DNA of 10,416 bases from an uncultured Bacteroidota bacterium (GTDB lineage: Bacteria > Bacteroidota > Bacteroidia > Chitinophagales > Saprospiraceae): contig CALEYM010000492.1 in NCBI GenBank assembly GCA_937926185.1, positions 1-10,416 on the forward strand. The letters run 5' to 3'. The notes under the pieces were generated by a model, which did no database searches, was not told where the DNA came from, and saw nothing but the letters and a program-made list of their open reading frames with translations. Positions 1 through 6,477 of this stretch are shown one piece after another. The stretch's first letter is position 1, and each line of letters opens with the position of its first letter. The position numbers were made by a program, and so were the translations under genes.

Positions 1-20
1 TCGCTTATAATTTTAAGCGA
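1..20 (-). terminator. Short perfect inverted repeat after the tape measure gene; possible terminator or operator
   Basis: TCGCTTA and TAAGCGA form a 7-bp perfect stem around a 6-base AT-rich loop. It begins 37 bases after the tape measure stop. The stem is AT-rich and weak for an intrinsic terminator, and any following T-run on the minus strand would fall outside the window. A protein-binding site or chance are alternatives. The rest of the 57-base strip shows no gene or promoter. Confidence 0.3.
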
Positions 21-57
21 AATGGGTGCTTTAGGGGCATGGGGGAGGAACGCGGAT

Positions 58-1512
58 TTACGTGAATCCCGCCTCCCACTCCACAAATACCGCCACCTCC
101 ATCCACGGAAACTTCAGCACCTGATACCCCCAGGGCACTTTTTGCAGCACGATATCGTAGGTCTCTTTTTCCACGTGCAGCAGCCACTGGAAATCGCCGG
201 AACGCAACACCCCTTTGCGCAGTAAAAAACTGCCGCGCAGGGCGCCGGCTGTCTTCAGGCCCAGGCCGGGCGCGTGCTCCAGAACGGCTTTGAGCAGGGT
301 GTCGCCGGCGGCCATTTCTTCCCCGTTCAGCGGGCGCGGCGGTTCGAAAAGGGCGCCGGGCCGGAAACCGCAGAGGATTTTGGGCAGCGCCAGCAGGTAT
401 TCCGGCGGCGTTTCCGGCTGCCCGTCGCAGAGGAATTGGATCATTTGGACGGCTAACCAGGCCGTTTCGGGATCGTTGAAGCGATTACCGGCCACCCAGC
501 CCAATTGTTCCCAGAGCTTAGGCAGGTACGGACCGATGAGGACGACGCCGGCATTGTCGATATAAAGACGTTCAGAATCGTCAAAATCCGGCGCATCCGG
601 GGTAGGTTCGTTTCGGCGTTCAAGCGGTTTATCGTCCGGGGCGGACCGGGGCATTGCGGGCGCCGGGAGCGTGTCCGTTTCTTTACCGGAGCCTTCCGGT
701 GTCGTTATGCGCCGGCACAGCTGCTCCCAATGAGTCTGCTCTTTCGACGGCTTTGCCCCGGCAGCCAGCGTTTCCGCCGAGCCCGGTACGGCAATTTCTC
801 CAAAAACCGCTTCCCAAAAGCGCCGGCGAAGCGTCGGCTCCTGATCCGAATTCCAGGGTGACGCGGCTAAAAAATGTTCCAGCCCCACCGCGAAATATTC
901 TCCCGCCACGAAGCGACAAAAGGCTGTTAAAACGGCATCGGTCGTATGATTAATCAGCCGTTGCCGCATTAGGGAATTCATAACGATGCGTTGAAAAAGC
1001 AATGCCGGCCATTCGGGCGTTTGCACAAGGGTTTCAAGGGCCTGTTGCACCGGCCGGTTGCCGGTGGTACCGGCCCACCAGGGCAAAAGCCCGGTTTGCA
1101 GGAAATATATCAGCAGATCGAAGACCGGAGCGCCGGCATGAGGCGCTTCACCGGGCATGGATGGCCGGTCAGCCGTATTTCCGGAGTGGTAAGACGCTGT
1201 CGGGACGCCGCGCGGCGCGGCATCGCGCAGGGCTTCCCGCAGCGTTTCCCGGATACGGGCTTCCACCTTTTTCGTCCACTCCGCGTCCAATTGTTCCATA
1301 TCGATATCCGGGATCACACATTCCAGACGCCCGATGCGGTACAGGGTATCCGGGTCGCCGAACTCGGTCAGGCAGCGGTCGAGCAAGGACGCCAGGCGCC
1401 TGCGGCACAGATAGGCGGCGCGCGCCTGAATACGGGGCGCTTCGGCGGGCGACGCGGCGGAATCGAGTTCGAGCAGCACCCGGCGGACGATATGGCGGAC
1501 GGGAGGGGTCAT
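58..1512 (-). CDS. Contractile injection system tape measure protein (CIS_TMP family, Afp14-like)
   Basis: This 484-residue protein governs tube length during assembly. The N-terminal part (RHIVRRVLLELD, then FLQTGLLPWWAG at 137-148) and especially the C-terminal part match the CIS_TMP family as I know it: YIDNAGVVLIGPYLPKLWEQLG (317-338), LCDGQPETPPEYLLALPKILCG (361-382), LRGSFLLRKGVLR (425-437), and WLLHVEKETYDIVLQKVPW leading to FPWMEVAVFVEW (468-479). Between the conserved blocks lie polar, proline-, glycine- and charge-rich stretches (about 98-128 and 245-313) that look flexible. The ATG overlaps the previous stop as ATGA and is preceded by GCAAAAAACC rather than a Shine-Dalgarno motif. 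The gene ends in TAA at 60-58. The AAA ATPase that commonly follows in eCIS loci does not begin within the window. Family assignment strong. Confidence 0.92.
   Translation of the reverse strand: MTPPVRHIVRRVLLELDSAASPAEAPRIQARAAYLCRRRLASLLDRCLTEFGDPDTLYRIGRLECVIPDIDMEQLDAEWTKKVEARIRETLREALRDAAPRGVPTASYHSGNTADRPSMPGEAPHAGAPVFDLLIYFLQTGLLPWWAGTTGNRPVQQALETLVQTPEWPALLFQRIVMNSLMRQRLINHTTDAVLTAFCRFVAGEYFAVGLEHFLAASPWNSDQEPTLRRRFWEAVFGEIAVPGSAETLAAGAKPSKEQTHWEQLCRRITTPEGSGKETDTLPAPAMPRSAPDDKPLERRNEPTPDAPDFDDSERLYIDNAGVVLIGPYLPKLWEQLGWVAGNRFNDPETAWLAVQMIQFLCDGQPETPPEYLLALPKILCGFRPGALFEPPRPLNGEEMAAGDTLLKAVLEHAPGLGLKTAGALRGSFLLRKGVLRSGDFQWLLHVEKETYDIVLQKVPWGYQVLKFPWMEVAVFVEWEAGFT
1509..1512 (-). promoter_or_regulatory. 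ATGA stop-start overlap coupling the second baseplate gene to the tape measure gene
   Basis: The TGA of the baseplate gene and the ATG of the tape measure gene share bases (minus-strand ATGA). Such overlaps usually let terminating ribosomes restart, which would tie tape measure output to baseplate output. No separate ribosome binding motif is seen. Confidence 0.8.
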
Positions 1513-1574
1513 GGTTTTTTGCGGGGTTTGCGGGGAGATTTGGGTTTGCGCGATTTGGAGCCGGGCTTAGGCGC
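1509..1574 (-). other. Lys/Arg/Pro-rich C-terminal tail of the second baseplate protein
   Basis: The last 21 residues run from about Ala1131 to Pro1151 and contain KPGSKSRKPKSPRKPRKKP, with eleven lysine or arginine residues and no acidic ones. This is almost certainly disordered. It could bind a negatively charged partner such as an acidic baseplate surface, lipid headgroups or nucleic acid. The stop codon that ends it is shared with the tape measure start. Confidence 0.6.
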
Positions 1575-4500
1575 GGCGGTTTGTCTGCCGCCGGATGGCG
1601 GGGTAAACTGGAGCGTTGCCGTCAGCGGAACGGACAGGCCGGTTTGGACTTTCCGGGCCAGCACCCGCAGACCTGCCGGGACCGGATTGAGCGGATCGGA
1701 CAGCAGGCGCACTGTTTGCGGCGGCCGGCTCGCGCCGACAACAAAGTCCACCCCGACTTTCATGCCGGAGCTCCGCCCCGTCACTAAGTTGCCGATGCCG
1801 TCACGGCGCGGGCTGCTTTCGCCGGTATCGTGGACATAAATTTCCGGGCCGATCGCAGTCGTGTTGTCGGGCCGGATCAGCCGGTAGGAAACGCCGGCCT
1901 GGGCATTTCTCAGTTCGACCTCGGCCGTGCTGCCGGCTGCCGGTTGCTGCGTCAGCAGTATGGCTTCAATGGCCGGGTTTGGGCGCACGACTACCGCCCC
2001 GATCCGTTCTAAAAATACGGACCGGTGCACATGCCCGTTAGCGTGACGCTTGAGCGCTTCGACCCGGAACCAGGTGTCTTCCCGCACCGTGACTCCAGGC
2101 AACATCTGATTACCGCCGGAGGCAACAGCTGTTTCCGGCAGGTTATCCCAGCGACCCTGCGTATGGACAGCGGCAGAGGCATCCAGTCGAACGGCCGGCA
2201 AACCGTCGGGCAGGGCTATGCCGATCTCTCCGGACACCGCTCCCGCCGTATGGATGATTTCAAAGTCGGCGATTTCCCGGTAATACAGCCGGTACGACAC
2301 GCCGGCCTGGGCGTTTTGGACCACTACCCGGGCCTCGGCGTTATAGCCGAGTATCCTGTTGGTTATCTGTACCTGCAAACCGGGGTTCGGACGCACGTAC
2401 ACCAAACCGGGTTCGTCGATTTCCCGGGTATCATTGAGCCGGGTAGCACGCACCCGGATAACCGTGTCGTCCAACAGTTTGTCCGTCGTTTCCAAAAGGA
2501 TGGCTTCCCCGGCCTTGCCGGGCACAATGCCCGACAAACCGGAACCGTCTGCCCCGATCAGCTGATATTGTACTTCCGGCTGACTGTTTTCAATAATCAC
2601 GGTAGGTTTTGTGTCGAAATCGATTTCAGTTTCGCTAAACCTGATACCCAGGTTGTCGGTTTGAATACCTACGCGTACCAGTACGCGGTTTATGAGCAGG
2701 CCTTCGCGTTGCCTGTCTTTAGGGCCTTTCTTGATCGCCTTGATGCGGAAAACGGTATCCTGCTGCAAAATATCTGTTTCGAATGTTACCCTGCCGGCGC
2801 TATCCGGGTCTAGCTCATCAGCGCCCGGCAAGGCGTTATCATCCCTATCGCGTAATTGATACTTGACGCCCGGCTGTGCATTTCCCAGCACGATAGTCGC
2901 CCTCGTTTCGGGCGCGGTCATCAGGCCCTTGGGTACGGGTAAATCGAGGATGGGCGCCGGCCAGCCGATCAGAAAACACGCCGAACTTTCATCCCATAAC
3001 CAATCTATGATCGCATCGCGGCGGACACGAAAACGGTACAAGTCGTTTTTATCGGCCAGAGCCTCCCGCCACAGAATCCATTGCGGCCGAAATTTGTCCA
3101 TGGCTTCATCCTCTAAACCCAACAAATTGACCTTCAGGTGCGCCGGCGTTTCTTCCCGTACCGTTCGGGCAAATAGCGGTTCAAACTCCGGCCACGCAAA
3201 ACGCCCTTCACCCTTAGGGTACACGAACGTAACCTGCAGGGAATACGGATCGGGGCCTGGTACTTCGGTGAGCAGAAATCCGCGTTCGTCCGGCACATCT
3301 TCCGGCAGCGGCCGCAGAAGGATGTGTTCCACGAGGTAAAAATCCTCGTTTACCGCTAAGCCAAGCAGCGCGGCTATCCGTTGTTCCACCCCGCCGGTAT
3401 CCTCCGGCCTGGATGCGTCGAAACCCAGTCCGCGCCGGGCGCCGAGTTCAGGCCAGCTTTTCCAGAACGCGCGGCAGGTATCCGTGAAGGTTTGTAATTC
3501 CTGGAGCTGTTTTTCCGGGGCTATATCCGGGTTCTCCGGCAGGCGGGGCAGCGACTCGCCGAAACGGGCCAGCCAGTGATCGAGCAGTCGAAGTCGCCGC
3601 CGAGGGGCGTGTTCGGGGTTTTCCCAGTCTTCGGCGAGCGTTTCGGCGTCGGATGTCCACAAACCGGAGGCTCCGGGAACCTCGTTCAGCAGCCGGAAAA
3701 CGGGTTCGCCCCAGCCGTCCGAGGCGGGCGAAAACAGGCGGGCCGCTTCGCCCAGGGTACCGAAGGCGTTGGCTAAGATTTGTTCGAAAAAGAGCAGGTA
3801 AGCGCCGAGTTGCCGCGCGCGCGCCGGGCTTTCCGGGTCATCGGCATCGAGTCCGTACACGGCCGGCAACTGGTGGCGGATGGAATGGTAGCGACCGATA
3901 TGACGCCGGCGGCCGGCCGGGGCAGGCGTAGCGGAAGGCAGCGCGAAAGGAACAAGCGCCGGTTCCTGCGCCTGCGGACCGACTATTTTAAGTACCAAAA
4001 CACCGCCCGAGAACAGATGAAGGTCGAAATGATCGATATAAGGCTGTACATCCCGAGGCACGGGCAATACCCATTCTTTGGATTCGTCCGCGCCCACGCG
4101 GCTCACTTTTATCAGCCGCAACAGCCGAACGCCCGGTACGGCCGATGCGGCCCCTACCAGGTCGGACACGTACAGGGCATGGCGCTCCGACACGTCCGGC
4201 CGCTCGTCTTTTACCGGGATGCCCTGGCTGAGCAGCGGGCCTTCGTACACGTCCTCGGGCGGGATGCCCGCGGCGAGTTGTTCGGCAGGCGATTGAAAAC
4301 GCGGCGGCATTTCCACGACTTCACGCAGGGCGACTACCAACTGCCGGCCCAGTTCCCGCAGCGTTTCCGGGTGGTTGAATTCCGGGGCGACTTCCACCTC
4401 GAGCCGAATGGTCAGCGGCATCTGAGACAGCCCCTGACTACCAGCATAATCCGTACCCAGTCCGCGGAAGGCGTGCAGGGTTTTTTCATCGGCGAGGGCG

Positions 4501-4964
4501 GCCCGCAGCAGCCCGCGCAATGGCACGGCGCGCGCGCCGGGGTCGGGCGTGTTGCTCAAGGCGCCGCCTTCGTCTTCAGCATAATAATAGAGCACCGCGG
4601 GGGCTTTCGACTCCTCTGGCGCGTACAGGCGGGCATAGCGGCTGCCCGCGTTTGCCGATAGCAGGCGGCGCCAGTCGCCGGCACTGACGGGCGGCGAAGA
4701 CAGGGCCGTTTCCGGGCCCGGCAGGCTCGCGCCGCCGTCGCCCTCGGCCAGCCAGTCGGACACGGGGTAGCCTGCCCGGTAGCCGAGCTCCGTGAGCGCG
4801 TAACACAGGGCCTCCAGCAGGGTGACGCCGGGGTCGTGGGCGTTGAAGTCCGTCCACTGCCCGCCAGCCAGGGCTTGCAGCCGGGCGAGGGCCCGGTCGC
4901 GCAGGCGGTCGAAGTCGAGGTGTTCGGGCAGGGGCGGTTGAAAAGTCTGCAAAGGCGTTCCCAT
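1509..4964 (-). CDS. Second eCIS baseplate protein (Afp12-type), with four tandem beta-type modules and a basic tail
   Basis: This 1151-residue structural protein probably pairs with the J protein in the baseplate wedge. Residues 38-63 hold the motif DFNAHDPGVTLLEAL followed by CYALTELGYR. This is the N-terminal signature of baseplate wedge proteins of phage and eCIS (usually written W-T-D-x-N-x-x-D-P-G-x-T-L-L-E). Residues 64-680 look like the ordinary baseplate body, including RYHSIRHQLPAVYG (358-371), LGAYLLFFEQILAN (386-399), and VEHILLRPL (545-553), which I remember from Bacteroidota eCIS baseplate proteins. Residues about 685-1121 are four degenerate repeats, and 1133-1151 is a K/R/P-rich tail. 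There is no signal peptide. The start lies 12 bases after the fibre stop, and its TGA overlaps the tape measure ATG as ATGA, so translation is probably coupled. The baseplate role is likely. The Afp12 equivalence rests on order and size. Confidence 0.83.
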   Translation of the reverse strand: MGTPLQTFQPPLPEHLDFDRLRDRALARLQALAGGQWTDFNAHDPGVTLLEALCYALTELGYRAGYPVSDWLAEGDGGASLPGPETALSSPPVSAGDWRRLLSANAGSRYARLYAPEESKAPAVLYYYAEDEGGALSNTPDPGARAVPLRGLLRAALADEKTLHAFRGLGTDYAGSQGLSQMPLTIRLEVEVAPEFNHPETLRELGRQLVVALREVVEMPPRFQSPAEQLAAGIPPEDVYEGPLLSQGIPVKDERPDVSERHALYVSDLVGAASAVPGVRLLRLIKVSRVGADESKEWVLPVPRDVQPYIDHFDLHLFSGGVLVLKIVGPQAQEPALVPFALPSATPAPAGRRRHIGRYHSIRHQLPAVYGLDADDPESPARARQLGAYLLFFEQILANAFGTLGEAARLFSPASDGWGEPVFRLLNEVPGASGLWTSDAETLAEDWENPEHAPRRRLRLLDHWLARFGESLPRLPENPDIAPEKQLQELQTFTDTCRAFWKSWPELGARRGLGFDASRPEDTGGVEQRIAALLGLAVNEDFYLVEHILLRPLPEDVPDERGFLLTEVPGPDPYSLQVTFVYPKGEGRFAWPEFEPLFARTVREETPAHLKVNLLGLEDEAMDKFRPQWILWREALADKNDLYRFRVRRDAIIDWLWDESSACFLIGWPAPILDLPVPKGLMTAPETRATIVLGNAQPGVKYQLRDRDDNALPGADELDPDSAGRVTFETDILQQDTVFRIKAIKKGPKDRQREGLLINRVLVRVGIQTDNLGIRFSETEIDFDTKPTVIIENSQPEVQYQLIGADGSGLSGIVPGKAGEAILLETTDKLLDDTVIRVRATRLNDTREIDEPGLVYVRPNPGLQVQITNRILGYNAEARVVVQNAQAGVSYRLYYREIADFEIIHTAGAVSGEIGIALPDGLPAVRLDASAAVHTQGRWDNLPETAVASGGNQMLPGVTVREDTWFRVEALKRHANGHVHRSVFLERIGAVVVRPNPAIEAILLTQQPAAGSTAEVELRNAQAGVSYRLIRPDNTTAIGPEIYVHDTGESSPRRDGIGNLVTGRSSGMKVGVDFVVGASRPPQTVRLLSDPLNPVPAGLRVLARKVQTGLSVPLTATLQFTPPSGGRQTAAPKPGSKSRKPKSPRKPRKKP
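1602..2912 (-). repeat. Four tandem degenerate NAQxGVxYxL modules in the second baseplate protein
   Basis: The modules cover residues about 685-785, 786-876, 877-1012 and 1013-1121. Each opens with a strand ending in an asparagine turn and a Y-x-L strand: GNAQPGVKYQL (N695), ENSQPEVQYQL (N793), QNAQAGVSYRL (N884) and RNAQAGVSYRL (N1020). The first three also carry a second block, DTVFRIKAIKK, DTVIRVRATRL and DTWFRVEALKR, and the fourth ends in a looser LRVLARKVQTGL. VRPNP linkers follow modules 2 and 3. The alternating hydrophobic pattern suggests beta-sandwich (Ig-like) folds. The sequence similarity is too weak for me to name a family. Confidence 0.75.
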
Positions 4965-4976
4965 GGTGTAGCGCGG

Positions 4977-6434
4977 TTATTTAACGAGCCAGAGTTCCAC
5001 ATTTTCCGATACGTCTTTTATCTTGACCCAGGTGGGGGCCACGGGCTGGCCTTTGCGGAGGTGGAGCTGGCCAAGCAGGCCCACGGGGTGCCACTCGGGG
5101 CGCTGGTCGCGGGGGATGTATTCGCGGTTGGGATCGTAGTCCGGGTTTAGGATGGGCTTTTGCACTATTGCCCGTTCGGTTTTTCCGTCGGGGGTGGTGA
5201 TGTCTTCTTCGACTTCTTCAGTGAGGATTTGGCCGAATTCGTTTTTGAGGTGTTTTTGGGGCCATTCATCCGCATTATTGCAAACAATAGCAGGGGCCAC
5301 GGATATGACGCCCATCGGGATTTCAGTTTTTTTGGCAGCACGGATCAAACCTTGCTTGTTGAGAATTACAGCGGTGCCTATTGGGATTGATTTCTTTTTC
5401 TCAGCTTCAAACATCTCAGTAAAGTCACTGTTACCCGTATACAAACGCTGTCTAATCCTGACGTCATGATGAAAAATACTTTGGAAGTTACTATAATCTC
5501 CTCCATATCTCATCTCTTTTACTAACTCTACCAAACCCCTTGCATTGTCGTTTGCTCCTGGCAAATTGCCCGTACCTCCATCAATAGTAAGCTTAGAGGT
5601 TGGTCCAGTTGTCCCCACTCCCACGTTTCCATCGCCGCGGACATAAAACCGGCTAACATTATTGGATACAACATCGAGTGCATAGGTACTGGCAGTTGCA
5701 TTTGCGCCTGCATTAATATGGGCTCCGAACCCGGAACCATGCGCCAAATGAATTGCAGCCCCTCCCGAATGTATATTCTCTAACAACGCAAGCCAACCGG
5801 CATTGCTTTTTTGAACATGTAGCGGCAGAGTCGGGCTTCTGATACCGATCCCCACATTTCCACTTGCCATTAAAGCGATACTGTCGTCCGGGTCATTCGT
5901 TGTGCCGATTTCCAATGTCATATTTTCCAGCTGCATCCCCCCCCTGCTGTAATATCGGATATAAGCCCTGTCACCGGCTTTAGTTGCGGGCCCAAACGGA
6001 TCACGTGGAAATAAAATGCCGGAGTTTTCATCGTTTTCATTTTGAGATGCGGATGGCATTATTGCCCCGCTCCTCACTTCTAATTTAGCTTGTGGGGCAT
6101 CTGTGCCAATTCCGATGTTTCCATTTCCTTCTGCGATAAAAAACCTGTTATTAATCCCCTGCATCACCGCAAATCCCGGCCTGTTGTTAGTCCCCGCGCT
6201 CAACCCTATACTCCACACCACGCTCCCGCTCACCGCACCCCGAAAAAATTCGATCATTTTTTGCAAGGCGTCGGCGCTGGAATAACCGATTTTTAAGGGT
6301 GTGGTAGCCGTTTTTTGCAGATAGTCGTCGTTCGGATTAATACCGGAATCAATCAGGTTGATAAAATCCTGTTCAGTTGGTATATCCCCTTGATTAAAGC
6401 AGCTTTTTAAATCGCTGCGGCTGATAACTGGCAT
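4977..6434 (-). CDS. Tail-fibre-like protein with GNVGIGT repeats and a C-terminal Peptidase_G2-like self-cleaving domain
   Basis: This is a probable receptor-binding fibre of the injection system. I start it at the ATG at 6434 (485 residues, MPVISRSDLKS). The first ATG, at 6491, would overlap the baseplate J gene by 14 bases and add 19 lysine- and phenylalanine-rich residues. The inner ATG follows an A-rich leader, and its N-terminus (SDLKSCFNQGDIPTEQDFINLIDS) looks like the start of other tail-fibre proteins. Using the 485-residue numbering, three repeats of the GN(I/V)G(I/V)G...L.V type lie at 105-120, 192-207 and 269-284, as in trimeric fibre shafts. From about 336 the sequence SDFTEMFE, then MGVISVAPAIV, LKNEFGQI, NPDYDPNREYIPRDQRPEW and VGLLGQL matches my memory of Pfam Peptidase_G2 (IMC autoproteolytic domain). 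No secretion signal is seen. The body is much less GC-rich than its neighbours. It ends 12 bases before the next gene. Fibre role likely; cleavage inferred. Confidence 0.82.
   Translation of the reverse strand: MPVISRSDLKSCFNQGDIPTEQDFINLIDSGINPNDDYLQKTATTPLKIGYSSADALQKMIEFFRGAVSGSVVWSIGLSAGTNNRPGFAVMQGINNRFFIAEGNGNIGIGTDAPQAKLEVRSGAIMPSASQNENDENSGILFPRDPFGPATKAGDRAYIRYYSRGGMQLENMTLEIGTTNDPDDSIALMASGNVGIGIRSPTLPLHVQKSNAGWLALLENIHSGGAAIHLAHGSGFGAHINAGANATASTYALDVVSNNVSRFYVRGDGNVGVGTTGPTSKLTIDGGTGNLPGANDNARGLVELVKEMRYGGDYSNFQSIFHHDVRIRQRLYTGNSDFTEMFEAEKKKSIPIGTAVILNKQGLIRAAKKTEIPMGVISVAPAIVCNNADEWPQKHLKNEFGQILTEEVEEDITTPDGKTERAIVQKPILNPDYDPNREYIPRDQRPEWHPVGLLGQLHLRKGQPVAPTWVKIKDVSENVELWLVK
4980..5429 (-). 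other. Peptidase_G2-like (intramolecular chaperone) C-terminal domain of the fibre
   Basis: This covers residues about 336-485 of the fibre protein. In the phage family this domain sits at the extreme C-terminus of tailspikes, helps trimer folding, and cuts the chain using acidic residues near the domain start. Here the acidic residues D337, E340 and E343 in SDFTEMFE are the natural candidates. The order of conserved blocks (MGVIS, DEW...LKNEFG, DYDPNREYIPR..RPEW, VGLLGQL) is preserved and the domain appears complete. Family recognition is by eye. The catalytic assignment is an inference. Confidence 0.7.
5583..6122 (-). repeat. Three degenerate GN(I/V)G(I/V)G fibre-shaft repeats in the fibre gene
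   Basis: Protein-level repeats lie at DNA 6122-6075 (GNIGIGTDAPQAKLEV), 5861-5814 (GNVGIGIRSPTLPLHV) and 5630-5583 (GNVGVGTTGPTSKLTI). The spacing is 87 and 77 residues. This motif is common in trimeric tail fibres and in secreted Bacteroidota fibre-like proteins, where each unit forms a turn leading into a beta strand. The second copy has lost the T after GIG. The repeats are not obvious at the DNA level, which argues for old duplication or convergence under structural constraint. Confidence 0.75.
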
Positions 6435-6460
6435 GGCGTTTTTATTTTTTAGTGTGAACT
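6435..6460 (-). promoter_or_regulatory. A-rich translation start region deciding the fibre start
   Basis: On the minus strand the bases just before the ATG at 6434 read CTAAAAAATAAAAACGCC, with no Shine-Dalgarno motif. A-rich leaders of this sort are typical of Bacteroidota start sites, and the tape measure start has a similar run (GCAAAAAACC). This supports the inner ATG over the one at 6491. No Bacteroidota promoter pattern (TTTG with a TAnnTTTG box) was seen in the 43-base spacer, so the gene is probably cotranscribed with its neighbours. Confidence 0.5.
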
Positions 6461-6477
6461 GTTTTGAGAAAAAATTT

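Noticed and set aside
5..187. 60-aa minus-strand frame ending in the left non-coding strip
   Set aside because: Most of it overlaps the tape measure gene in another frame and is glycine-rich shadow sequence.
991..1839. Long plus-strand open frames (282 and 261 aa) opposite the tape measure gene and the end of the baseplate gene
   Set aside because: They lie antisense to a well-recognised gene, have arginine/glycine/proline-rich compositions typical of GC-rich shadow frames, and show no known motifs.
3780..4661. 293-aa plus-strand open frame, and the 262-aa frame at 2025-2813
   Set aside because: Both are fully antisense to the second baseplate gene, whose motifs and repeats are clear. They have no motif or plausible start context.
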